From Senegalia massiliensis (GTDB lineage Bacteria; Bacillota; Clostridia; Tissierellales; SIT17): 64,000 bases of DNA. A program made the translations under genes and the position numbers. The notes under the pieces are model-generated. The model made no database searches. It was given only the letters and a program-made list of their open reading frames with translations, and was not told the DNA's origin. Below, piece after piece: positions 51,087 through 59,210 of the stretch. The number at the start of each line of letters is the position of its first letter. Position 1 is the stretch's first letter. Location of the stretch: assembly GCF_900626135.1 (NCBI RefSeq), contig NZ_LR130785.1, positions 1,025,241-1,089,240 on the forward strand, in the 5' to 3' direction.

Positions 51087-51950
51087 TTAAGCTTTATTTA
51101 TTGAACCAAAAAGTTCCATTTTTTCTTTTACTATTTCTTTAACAGCTTCTGTACCAGGAGCTAGAAGTTTTCTAGGATCAAATCCTTTACCTTCTAAATC
51201 TTTTCCTTCTTCAATATATTTACGAGTTGCAGCTGCAAATGCCCATTGACATTCAGTATTTACGTTTATCTTTGCAACTCCAAGACTTATAGCTTTTTTA
51301 ACCATATCTTCAGGAATACCTGTTCCACCATGTAATACTAAAGGAACATCATTTGTAATATCATCAATTTGTTTTAATACATCAAAATCTAGACCTTTCC
51401 AATTTTCAGGATATTTACCATGAATATTACCAATTCCAGCAGCAAGTATAGATACACCTAAGTCAGCAATAGTTTTACATTCATTAGGATCAGCGACTTC
51501 ACCAGAACCTATAACACCATCTTCTTCACCACCAATTGAACCTACTTCTGCTTCAACTGAAATTCCTTTAGAATGTGCAATTCTTATAATTTCTTTTGTT
51601 TTTTCTATATTTTCATCTATATCATAATGAGAACCATCAAACATTACAGATGAAAATCCAGCATCCATAGCTTTTTGTGCACCTTCATAACTACCATGAT
51701 CTAAGTGAAGTGCTACAGGAACAGTTATATTTAACTCTTCAAGCATACCATTTACCATACCTACTACAGTTTTAAATCCTCCCATATATTTTCCTGCACC
51801 TTCAGATACACCTAAAATTACTGGAGAATTATTTTCTTGTGCTGTAAGTAATACAGCCTTAGTCCACTCCAAATTATTTATATTAAAGTGTCCTACAGCA
51901 TATCCTTCCTTATGTGCTTTTTTCAACATATCATCTACTGTAACTAACAT
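51087..51950 (-). CDS. fba: Class II fructose-bisphosphate aldolase
   Basis: A 287-residue zinc aldolase of glycolysis/gluconeogenesis. Zinc and substrate blocks are visible: VALHLDHGSYEGAQKAM (His), VMFDGSHYDIDENI, EAEVGSIGGEEDG, the AAGIGNIHGKYP His, and PLVLHGGTGIPEDM. Length is normal. AGGAGGT precedes the ATG on the minus strand. It could also be a tagatose-bisphosphate aldolase, which shares these motifs. Confidence 0.92.
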   Translation of the reverse strand: MLVTVDDMLKKAHKEGYAVGHFNINNLEWTKAVLLTAQENNSPVILGVSEGAGKYMGGFKTVVGMVNGMLEELNITVPVALHLDHGSYEGAQKAMDAGFSSVMFDGSHYDIDENIEKTKEIIRIAHSKGISVEAEVGSIGGEEDGVIGSGEVADPNECKTIADLGVSILAAGIGNIHGKYPENWKGLDFDVLKQIDDITNDVPLVLHGGTGIPEDMVKKAISLGVAKINVNTECQWAFAAATRKYIEEGKDLEGKGFDPRKLLAPGTEAVKEIVKEKMELFGSINKA

Positions 51951-52028
51951 TAAAAAACCTCCTAAAGTTTACTGAATACCTACATATATATTACCACATA
52001 TAAAGAAAATATAAAACTTAAAATTTTA

Positions 52029-52078
52029 TTGACCAATATAGTCAGAGTATGCTATAATTAAACTGACCAGTAAAGTCA
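52029..52078 (+). promoter_or_regulatory. TetR-gene promoter with two operator copies
   Basis: TTGACC at 52029-52034 and TATAAT at 52053-52058 (18-base spacer) form the promoter. Two 15-base inverted repeats, TGACCAATATAGTCA (52030-52044) and TGACCAGTAAAGTCA (52064-52078), sit over the -35 and just after the -10. The pair suggests tight self-repression by the TetR product. Confidence 0.75.
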
Positions 52079-52105
52079 ATACAAAACAAAAGGATGAATA
52101 ATAAT

Positions 52106-52720
52106 ATGGAAACAATATTAGAGAAAATTGATATAGAAAAAAGAGATAGAATAATAAATAGCGCATTAGAAGAGTTTAGTAAGAACAATTTTGAAAAGGC
52201 TTCAACAAATAATATTGTTAAAAGAGCTGAAATATCTAAAGGATTACTATATCATTATTTTGGAACAAAACAAAAACTTTATGAATTTTTAAAGGAATTT
52301 AGCATAAAAAAAACATTGTCAAATATAGAAAATAACATTAATTGGGATGAAAAAGATTTTTTATTAAGGTTAAAACAAGTTGGAATTATAAAGCTTAAAA
52401 TGAGTGATAGATATCCTTATTTGTTTAATTTTTTTTCAAGAATATTTGAAAATATATCAGTTGAAGATATGAAAAAATTAGGTGATAAATATTCTTTAGG
52501 TTTAATAGATAAGATATATACTCAAAATATTGATTTTTCTTTCTTTAGAGATGATATTGACAAACAAAAGGCTTTTACTATAATAAATTGGACATTTGAA
52601 AAATATGGTGAGCAAAAAATTTTAGAAATTAGAAATTCTAATGAAAAAATAAATTATAAAATCATTGAAAAGGAAGTAGATGAATATATTGAAATATTTA
52701 GAAAATCTTTTTATAAATAA
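52106..52720 (+). CDS. TetR-family regulator of the ABC transporter
   Basis: A 204-residue regulator. The N-terminal HTH is IINSALEEFSKNNFEKASTNNIVKRAEISKG in outline and the GLLYHYFGTKQKLYEFL helix pair; the C-terminal ligand domain is unspecific. It precedes an ABC-2 transporter by about 40 bases and is probably its repressor, acting at the two operators upstream. I prefer the ATG at 52106 (AAAGGA twelve bases upstream); the ATG at 52094 directly abuts that site, so the N-terminus is uncertain by four residues. Confidence 0.9.
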   Translation: METILEKIDIEKRDRIINSALEEFSKNNFEKASTNNIVKRAEISKGLLYHYFGTKQKLYEFLKEFSIKKTLSNIENNINWDEKDFLLRLKQVGIIKLKMSDRYPYLFNFFSRIFENISVEDMKKLGDKYSLGLIDKIYTQNIDFSFFRDDIDKQKAFTIINWTFEKYGEQKILEIRNSNEKINYKIIEKEVDEYIEIFRKSFYK

Positions 52721-52762
52721 TAGTATTAAATAAATTTAAGTATTTAAAAGGGGGTAATATAG

Positions 52763-53617
52763 TTGATTAGTGTAAAAAATTTATATCATTCATATAACAA
52801 GGATGATAATTATTCAGTAAAGAATGTCAGTTTTAATGTAGATAAAGGTGAAGTATTTGGTTTTTTAGGTCCATCTGGAGCAGGAAAATCAACTACTCAA
52901 GGGATTCTTACAGGACTTTTACAATTACAAAAGGGTGAAGTTGAAGTTGTAGGATATGATATAAAAAATATTTCATCAAAAATGTTTAACAAAATTGGAA
53001 TGAGTTTTGAACAATCAAATGTATATAGTAAACTTACAGCAAAAGAAAATCTAGACTTTTATAGTAAATTATTTGATGTAAAAACTGTAGATAGCATGAA
53101 ATTACTTAAACTAGTAGGATTAGATGGTAAAGAAAATATTAGAGCAGGGGATTTTTCAAAGGGAATGAAACATAGATTAACATTTGCAAGATCTATGATA
53201 AATAATCCTGAACTTTGGTTTTTAGATGAGCCTACAACTGGCCTTGATCCTGCTATAGCTTCAAATATAAAAGATATTATAAAGCAAAAAAATAAAGAAG
53301 GAGTTACAATATTTCTAACTACTCATAATATGTTTATAGCAGATGAGCTTTGTGATAGAGTAGCATTTATTGTAGACGGTGAAATAAAATTAATAGATTC
53401 ACCTAAAAACTTAAAATTACAATATGGAGAAAAACTTGTAGAAGTTGAATATATAAAAGAAAAACAGATAATCACAGAAACTTTTTCAACTATTTTAGAC
53501 AAAGATAAAAATTCTATTAAAAATATAATTGAAAATTATCAAATACAAACAATGCATACAAAAGAAGCCACACTTGAAGAAATCTTTATAAAAGTTACAG
53601 GAAGGGAGCTAAAGTAA
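52763..53617 (+). CDS. ABC transporter ATP-binding protein
   Basis: A 284-residue ATPase. Walker A is GPSGAGKST (about 36-44), the Q-loop lies near SFEQSNVYSKLT, the signature reads FSKGMKHRL instead of LSGGQ, and Walker B with Glu is LWFLDEPTTGLDP; the switch His is in TTHNM. The C-terminal part is typical for drug or lantibiotic-type ABC-2 exporters. It starts at a TTG seven bases after AAGGGGGT. With the next two genes it forms an exporter regulated by the TetR protein. Confidence 0.92.
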   Translation: MISVKNLYHSYNKDDNYSVKNVSFNVDKGEVFGFLGPSGAGKSTTQGILTGLLQLQKGEVEVVGYDIKNISSKMFNKIGMSFEQSNVYSKLTAKENLDFYSKLFDVKTVDSMKLLKLVGLDGKENIRAGDFSKGMKHRLTFARSMINNPELWFLDEPTTGLDPAIASNIKDIIKQKNKEGVTIFLTTHNMFIADELCDRVAFIVDGEIKLIDSPKNLKLQYGEKLVEVEYIKEKQIITETFSTILDKDKNSIKNIIENYQIQTMHTKEATLEEIFIKVTGRELK

Positions 53618-53618
53618 A

Positions 53619-54725
53619 ATGAAATTATGGCATAGCTTTCTAAAGGAAATGAAGTTAGCTTTTCGTGGGTTTTATATTTATATAGAAATTTTCATAGCAA
53701 TATTACTTCTTGTAATAGTTTTAACAGTAGTACCTGAAAATTTTAGTTCAAAGAGTGAAGAGTATATTTATTTTAATTTACCTGAGAATATAAGAGAAAA
53801 TTATATAGATGGTATAAAACAATTAGATTTAGATAATAAAAAGGAAGTAAAAAAAATTAAAATAGATAATAAAGAAGTAGATGTAGACATTTATGAAACT
53901 AGCGATAAAGAAATATATATATTAAATAGTGAACAACAAATCAGAGATATATCAGAAAAAGAACAAAAATTTGGTATGGTAGTTAATATGAAAGAGAATA
54001 AACTACATTATAAATATTATATTCAAGGTTATGAAAAAGAAAAACTTAAAAATTTATATCTAATAAGTAATGTAGAAAATACAGAGGCTTTAAGAGAAAA
54101 TGTAGATAATCAAGATGTCAGACCTTTATCAATTGGTGAAGAAAAGTTAACTGATAGAGAAAATTTACTTCCTACATTTTTAACTTTCAATGGAAGTTTA
54201 ATGGGTCTTTTTATAATAGCAGCATATGTATTTTTAGATAAAGATGAAGGTGTAATAAAGGCTTATGCAGTTACAGCATCTAGCGTAAAAGAATATCTTT
54301 TAAGTAAGACAATGGTCCTTTTATTAACTACTTTAGTGACTAGTTTAATAATGGTTATACCTGTTATGGGGTTACAACCAAATTATTTTTTAATGATATT
54401 ATTTTTAATAGCAACAACATTATTTTCTTCATCATTAGGGTTATTAATAGCAAGTTTTTATGATAATATAATGCAAGCATTTGGTACTATTTATATAATT
54501 ATAATAATATTAATATTACCAGCTATTGCTAATATGATACCTTCTTGGAATCCAGATTGGATGAAATTTTTTCCTACATATCATATGATAGAAGTTTTTA
54601 AAGAGATAATTTTAGAGAATCAAGATATAAAATATATATTGTTAGCTTCTTTAGGTTTCTTATTATTAGGTATAGTGTTATTTACACTAGCTAATAGAAG
54701 ATATAAATCTACGCTTACAGTTTAG
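53619..54725 (+). CDS. ABC-2 type permease, first subunit
   Basis: A 368-residue permease with one N-terminal helix (about 18-38), a large outer domain (about 40-185) and five or six C-terminal helices. The first helix and domain layout match the ABC-2 (DrrB/YhgE-like) group. It begins one base after the ATPase stop. It probably pairs with the next gene as a heterodimer. Confidence 0.86.
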   Translation: MKLWHSFLKEMKLAFRGFYIYIEIFIAILLLVIVLTVVPENFSSKSEEYIYFNLPENIRENYIDGIKQLDLDNKKEVKKIKIDNKEVDVDIYETSDKEIYILNSEQQIRDISEKEQKFGMVVNMKENKLHYKYYIQGYEKEKLKNLYLISNVENTEALRENVDNQDVRPLSIGEEKLTDRENLLPTFLTFNGSLMGLFIIAAYVFLDKDEGVIKAYAVTASSVKEYLLSKTMVLLLTTLVTSLIMVIPVMGLQPNYFLMILFLIATTLFSSSLGLLIASFYDNIMQAFGTIYIIIIILILPAIANMIPSWNPDWMKFFPTYHMIEVFKEIILENQDIKYILLASLGFLLLGIVLFTLANRRYKSTLTV

Positions 54726-54741
54726 AAGAAAGGGGGATATT

Positions 54742-55743
54742 ATGATTAAGAAAATATGGAATATATTTAAAAGAGATTTAAAAGTTAATAAAAGAAATTT
54801 TTTATCACTATATTTAATATTATTTCCTATAATAATAGCAATAGGAATAAATATATTTGCTCCAGGGATAGAAGATACTACTGTAAATTTAGCTCTTTTA
54901 AAAGGACAAAATGAAAGTCAAATTAAATTCTTTAAGGACTTTGCAAATGTAGAAACTTTTAAAACAAAAGAAGATATAGAAAAAAGAGTAAGTGAAAGGG
55001 ACAATATAATTGGTATAATTCCTGATGGTAACGATTATTATATAATGCCAGAAGGAGATGAACCACAAGAATTAATAGATTTTGCTAGAACATTAAATTC
55101 TCTTTATGAGTTAGATGTGAACATAGAAGATACAAATGTAGAATTGATTGATTTGCGAAAAGAAGTTCCACCATTAAAACAAACTTTAGTAAACGGAGTA
55201 TTGCTTTTAATTGCAGTTCTCGGTGGCATGTTAATATCTTTTAATATTGTGGAAGAAAAAACAGATAATACAACAAGTGCCATAAATGTCACCCCTACTA
55301 CAAGGAATCAATTTATTTTAGGTAAAAGTATAATAGGTATATCTTTTGTAATATTTGGTTCTCTTTCAGTGGTCTTAATTACAGGATTTACTGATATTAA
55401 TTATTTGCAATTGTTAACAATGATTTTAGTAGGTTCAATTATAAGCTTACTTTTAGGTTTTATTCAAGGTATAAATAATAGTGATGTAATGAGTGCAGCA
55501 GCAAGTATAAAAGTACTGTTTTTACCAATTATAGGTTCAGTATTAGCTATAGAACTATTATCAGATAAATGGCAGAAATTTTTTTACTGGATACCATTTT
55601 ATTGGTCTTATAAAGGAAATAAACTAGTTTTAAGTGGAACAGGTAACTGGTCACGAATATTGATTTATTCTTTTATAGTTTTAATTATTTCTTTTGTAGT
55701 ATATTTGGCTCTTCATAAAAAAATAAGAAAAGGGCTTGAATAA
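54742..55743 (+). CDS. ABC-2 type permease, second subunit
   Basis: A 333-residue permease with the same layout as its neighbour: a basic N-terminus (KRDLKVNKRNF), one helix near 20-40, a shorter outer domain and a C-terminal six-helix block. The sequence between the two subunits differs strongly, fitting a heterodimer. AAAGGGGG precedes the ATG, and it overlaps no other gene. The substrate of the exporter is not evident. Confidence 0.86.
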   Translation: MIKKIWNIFKRDLKVNKRNFLSLYLILFPIIIAIGINIFAPGIEDTTVNLALLKGQNESQIKFFKDFANVETFKTKEDIEKRVSERDNIIGIIPDGNDYYIMPEGDEPQELIDFARTLNSLYELDVNIEDTNVELIDLRKEVPPLKQTLVNGVLLLIAVLGGMLISFNIVEEKTDNTTSAINVTPTTRNQFILGKSIIGISFVIFGSLSVVLITGFTDINYLQLLTMILVGSIISLLLGFIQGINNSDVMSAAASIKVLFLPIIGSVLAIELLSDKWQKFFYWIPFYWSYKGNKLVLSGTGNWSRILIYSFIVLIISFVVYLALHKKIRKGLE

Positions 55744-55762
55744 AATAAAGGGAGGAATTTAT

Positions 55763-55969
55763 ATGAATATTTATCCACTTCTAGGACTACTTGCAATAGT
55801 ATATGCTTTATTTGTATTATATATAGCAATAAAAAAACCAAATTCAATTTGGAATATGACAAAAATTAAACTGTTTAAAAAGGTGTTAGGTGAAAAGGGT
55901 ACAGTTACATTCTTTATTATCTGGGGAATACTGTTTATAGGACTTGGAATTTGGTTATTTACTTTTTAA
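55763..55969 (+). CDS. Small membrane protein of the ABC operon
   Basis: A 68-residue protein with two hydrophobic helices (about 4-23 and 47-66) and a basic middle (KIKLFKKVLGEKG). It starts at 55763, six bases after GGGAGGA; an earlier in-frame ATG at 55736 lies within the permease gene. I do not recognise a family. As the last gene of the exporter operon it may be an accessory subunit. Confidence 0.65.
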   Translation: MNIYPLLGLLAIVYALFVLYIAIKKPNSIWNMTKIKLFKKVLGEKGTVTFFIIWGILFIGLGIWLFTF

Positions 55970-55980
55970 ATGATATGTAG

Positions 55981-56012
55981 AAAACTATCAGAAAATTTCT
56001 GGTAGTTTTTTA
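55981..56012 (+). terminator. Terminator of the ABC operon
   Basis: AAAACTATCAGAAA and TTTCTGGTAGTTTT arms with one wobble, followed by six T. Confidence 0.87.
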
Positions 56013-56108
56013 TTTTATTTAAAAAATGATATAATAAAAATATTTAGTAAAGAATATAAATTGAAAAAATATACTAATAATTATTAATATAATAGGATGT
56101 GAAAAATT

Positions 56109-56300
56109 ATGAATGGCACTGTAAGAGACAATGTAAAAAAAGGAATAAAAGTAAAGGTTGTTCAAAAACAAGATCAAAAAACTGGAAAACTTACTGAAGG
56201 AATTGTAAAAGACATTTTAACTAATTCAAGAAAACATCACCATGGTATAAAAGTAAGGTTAGAAAGTGGTATTGTAGGTAGAATCAAAGAAATATTATAA
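56109..56300 (+). CDS. ywbE: YwbE-family small protein
   Basis: A 63-residue basic beta-rich protein with GTVRDNVKKGIKVKVVQKQDQ at the start and TEGIVKDILTNSRKHHHGIKV followed by GRIKEIL, the conserved YwbE (DUF2196) pattern. Function is not known; its basic, compact nature suggests RNA or nucleic-acid binding. Single-gene unit with a weak ribosome site (GGATGTG). Confidence 0.9.
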   Translation: MNGTVRDNVKKGIKVKVVQKQDQKTGKLTEGIVKDILTNSRKHHHGIKVRLESGIVGRIKEIL

Positions 56301-56364
56301 TAAATTGATATAAAATAGCTTTTTTTATATAATTAATTTATAAACAAATGATAGGGGTGTTTTT

Positions 56365-56715
56365 ATGGAAATAAAAAGATATGAAGGAACGGGAAGAATG
56401 AGTAGAGCTGTAGTACATAATAATACAGTATATCTTTGTGGTCAAACATGTGGAGATGAAGACAAAGGGATAAAAGAGCAAACAAAAATAACATTAAAAA
56501 AAGTAGAAGATTTATTAAACAAATATGGCTCAGACAAAAGCCATATACTATCAGCTACTCTTTATATAAAAGATATGAGTATGTTTAGTGAAATGAATGA
56601 AATATGGGATGATTGGATTGAAGATGGATTCGAGCCTGCACGTGCATGTGTTGAAGCACAAATGGCAAGAGAATCTATACTTTTTGAAATATCAGTTATA
56701 GCTGCAATTAAATAA
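56365..56715 (+). CDS. Rid-family enamine/imine deaminase
   Basis: A 116-residue protein of the RidA/YjgF fold. It has VVHNNTVYLCGQT, HILSATLYIKDMSMFSEMNE and the active-site Arg in EPARACVEAQM with the terminal Glu in ILFEISVIA. It hydrolyses reactive enamines released by PLP enzymes, of which several are coded 10-20 kb earlier, and protects them. It lies 20 bases before the sulfite-reductase-like gene. Confidence 0.9.
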   Translation: MEIKRYEGTGRMSRAVVHNNTVYLCGQTCGDEDKGIKEQTKITLKKVEDLLNKYGSDKSHILSATLYIKDMSMFSEMNEIWDDWIEDGFEPARACVEAQMARESILFEISVIAAIK

Positions 56716-56735
56716 AATTTTAAAAGGAGAATTTT

Positions 56736-57395
56736 ATGGGAAAACATTATGGGAATTTGCAGAGAATTGTAGATGGTATAAGGAAATATGCAATTACTCC
56801 AGATATTCCAGGAGGATTTATCACTGTAGAACAATTAGAAAAAATAACTAAAGTAGCTAAAAAATATAATGGAGTAATTAAACTTACTTCAGGGCAAAGA
56901 ATACTTATAACAAATTTATTTGAAGAGGACTTACCTGCTATTTGGGAAGAACTTGATATGGAACCAGCAGTTTTATCTCAAAACTCAGTTAAAAATGTAG
57001 AAATGTGTCCAGCAGGATTTTGTAAGAGAATGAAATATAATACAATTGGTCTCGGAATGAAATTATATAGAAAATACCAGAAGCAGGATATGCCTTGTAG
57101 GACAAAGATAGGTGTGGCAGGTTGTAGAAATGCATGTGGAAGTGTTTATAGTAAAGATGTAGGAGTAGTGGCAGATTTTAATGGGTTACTTACTCTCACT
57201 GCAGGTGGTTCTGGTGGATTTAATCCAAGAATGGCAGATATAATAAAAAAAGATTTGACAGAAAATGAAATTTTAGATTTAATTGATAAATTATTTATTT
57301 ATTATAAAGATAATGCTGAAACGGGTGAAAAATTGGGTTTTATGATAGATAGAATAGGTATTGAAAAGTTTAAGAAAGATTTAAATAATATGTAA
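56736..57395 (+). CDS. Small sulfite/nitrite reductase-like siroheme protein
   Basis: A 219-residue protein that is a single sulfite-reductase half: a ferredoxin-like part (about 1-75) with GGFITVEQLEKI and TSGQRILI, then the cofactor part with cysteines in MCPAGFC and GCRNACG plus MPCRT. Low-molecular-weight assimilatory-type sulfite reductases of anaerobes have this size. The first pair is spaced CxxxxC rather than CxxxxxC. It would reduce sulfite to sulfide with siroheme and 4Fe-4S. No electron donor gene is adjacent, so the donor and in vivo substrate are unknown. Confidence 0.85.
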   Translation: MGKHYGNLQRIVDGIRKYAITPDIPGGFITVEQLEKITKVAKKYNGVIKLTSGQRILITNLFEEDLPAIWEELDMEPAVLSQNSVKNVEMCPAGFCKRMKYNTIGLGMKLYRKYQKQDMPCRTKIGVAGCRNACGSVYSKDVGVVADFNGLLTLTAGGSGGFNPRMADIIKKDLTENEILDLIDKLFIYYKDNAETGEKLGFMIDRIGIEKFKKDLNNM

Positions 57396-57435
57396 GAAAA
57401 TTAAGAGCTGGTTTATTTTCAGCTCTTAATTTTCT
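57395..57435 (+). terminator. Hairpin after the sulfite-reductase-like gene
   Basis: Perfect 16-base arms (AGAAAATTAAGAGCTG and complement) with a nine-base loop. The next gene starts 18 bases later, so it is either a terminator without long T run or a leader structure. Confidence 0.7.
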
Positions 57436-57452
57436 ATATAGGAGTGACATAT

Positions 57453-58415
57453 ATGATTGATAAGCCAAAAGTTGTAGTAAGTAAATGTTTAGGATTCTCT
57501 AAATGCAGATATAATGGTCAAGTAATACAAGATGATTTTGTAGATAAATTAGGAGAATATGTAGATTATATAACAGTCTGTCCAGAAGTTGAGATAGGAC
57601 TTGGAATTCCTAGAAAGCCTATTAGATTAGTATTAGAAGATAATGAAATAATTCTTTTTCAACCAGAAACTAAAAATGAGTATACATATGAAATGAAAAA
57701 ATTTACTAATTATTTTTTAAGCTCTTTAAAAGATGTAGATGGATTTTTACTTAAAGGAAGATCTCCATCTTGTGGAATAAAAGACACTAAAGTTTATGAT
57801 GGTAAAAAAAACCCTAATGTACTTAGGAAAGAGGATGGAATATTTGCAAAAGAAGTATTAAAAAAATATCCTTACTTAGCTATTGAAGGAGAAGGAAGAC
57901 TTACAAATTTTAAAATCAGAGAGCATTTTCTTGCACATCTATATACTATGAATAGATTTAAAATAGTAGAAAAAGAAAGAATAATGAAATCTTTAGTAGA
58001 TTTTCATAGTAAGAATAAATATTTATTAATGGCTCATAACCCAGAAATATTAAAAGTATTAGGAAGAATTGTAGCAAATCATGATAAATTAAATATAGAA
58101 ACTATTTTAAATAATTATAAATTTAATTTAGGGAAAGCTTTGAAAAACTTACCTAGAAAAACCAATTATATAAATGCTCTCATGCATATATTTGGATATT
58201 TTTCCAATGGATTATCTAAAGAAGAGAAGAAGTTTAGTTTATATTTATTAAATAAATATAGAAATGAAAGTATACCTTTAAGTGTGCCATTAAATGTATT
58301 TAGAGCATATGCAATAAAATATAATGAAAACTATTTATTAAAACAAACTATATGGTCATGTTATCCAGAGGGATTAATAGATTTAAAAGATAGTGGAAAA
58401 AATTTAAAAAATTAA
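57453..58415 (+). CDS. DUF523-DUF1722 two-domain protein
   Basis: A 320-residue protein. Residues 1-150 are DUF523 with the cysteines VSKCLGFSKCRYNG, TVCPEVEIGLG and GRSPSCGIKDTKVY, the set that holds a 4Fe-4S cluster in the thiouracil desulfurase TudS. Residues 170-315 are DUF1722 (YbgA) with KYLLMAHNPEILKVLGRIVAN. This fusion is known in bacteria; the role may be desulfuration of thionucleobases. The ATG at 57453 has GGAG eight bases upstream. The sulfite-reductase-like gene before it also handles sulfur. Confidence 0.88.
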   Translation: MIDKPKVVVSKCLGFSKCRYNGQVIQDDFVDKLGEYVDYITVCPEVEIGLGIPRKPIRLVLEDNEIILFQPETKNEYTYEMKKFTNYFLSSLKDVDGFLLKGRSPSCGIKDTKVYDGKKNPNVLRKEDGIFAKEVLKKYPYLAIEGEGRLTNFKIREHFLAHLYTMNRFKIVEKERIMKSLVDFHSKNKYLLMAHNPEILKVLGRIVANHDKLNIETILNNYKFNLGKALKNLPRKTNYINALMHIFGYFSNGLSKEEKKFSLYLLNKYRNESIPLSVPLNVFRAYAIKYNENYLLKQTIWSCYPEGLIDLKDSGKNLKN

Positions 58416-58455
58416 TTAAGGAAAATAATGAAAAAATATAAAAATAAATTCTTAT

Positions 58456-58497
58456 AGTACTAGTAATATGCATAGATTATATTACTAGTGCTTTTTT
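58456..58497 (+). terminator. Terminator after the DUF523 gene
   Basis: AGTACTAGTAATAT and ATATTACTAGTGCT arms with one wobble and a six-T run. From here to 58700 the sequence is AT-rich with no gene that I can support. Confidence 0.83.
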
Positions 58498-58700
58498 ATT
58501 GTCTAAAATTACTTTAAGAAAACTATAAACTGATAACTAAAGTGAAAGTAACATTTTATAATCATATTCATATTTTAATAAGGGGATGGACTTTTTTAGG
58601 TTATTTATAGAATTGAAATATTATGTATATGTAATTTGATATAAAATTTAGCAGATAAAGAGATTGAAAAATTATGAGATTCTAAAGGGGAATGTGATAA

Positions 58701-59019
58701 ATGAAAGGTCATCAGAATAAAAGTAGTATATATAGAAAATATATATAAAGATTAATGGACTTTATTTTGGCCTTGATAGCTATTATTGTTTTAAGTCCTG
58801 TTTTTATAATTATAAGTTTATTAGTTAAAATAAATCTTGGAAGTCCGATAATATTTAAGCAAAAGAGGCCAGGGTTGGATGAGAAACTTTTTACTATGTA
58901 TAAGTTTAAAACAATGACAGATGAAAAGAATAGAATAGTGAGTTGTTATCAGACAGTATAAAGTTAGAAAAATAGAAAGGTATTACGATCTACTAGTGCT
59001 GACAAAATATTTGAATTGA
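58701..59019 (+). pseudogene. Decayed sugar transferase (undecaprenyl-phosphate type)
   Basis: From an ATG after AAAGGGG the frame reads MKGHQNKSSIYRKYI and a stop, then resumes in the same frame as [19 protein letters not shown] with a transmembrane helix, [29 protein letters not shown], split here, which is the N-terminus of WcaJ/PglC-like transferases. After TDEKN a frameshift follows; the other frame gives [13 protein letters not shown] and RYYDLLVLTKYL. It therefore has a nonsense mutation, a frameshift and a truncated catalytic part. It once initiated a cell-surface glycan. Confidence 0.83.
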
Positions 59020-59021
59020 CT

Positions 59022-59182
59022 ATACAAAACAATAAAAAATATTTGTCTTTAAACAGAATGATTTTCCTATTACTGAAAAAGTAAGTAATTCTACTACAGC
59101 ACTACCATTTAGCAATAACTTAACCATAGATCAAATTAATTAGATTACTGAAAAATTAGAAGGGGCAATAAATATATCATAA
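59022..59182 (+). pseudogene. C-terminal remnant of a DegT/DnrJ-type sugar aminotransferase
   Basis: In one frame the text reads FPITEKVSNSTTALPFSNNL then TIDQIN, a stop, ITEKLEGAINIS and a stop. This matches the C-terminus of DegT/DnrJ/EryC1 aminotransferases, where FPxxE, LPFxxxLTxEQxxxVxxxL is characteristic. All the catalytic part is gone. It stands between the sugar transferase remnant and the intact dehydratase, the usual order in glycan loci that make bacillosamine-like amino sugars. Confidence 0.65.
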
Positions 59183-59210
59183 TTAATCAATTAAGTTAGG
59201 GGTTATTAAA

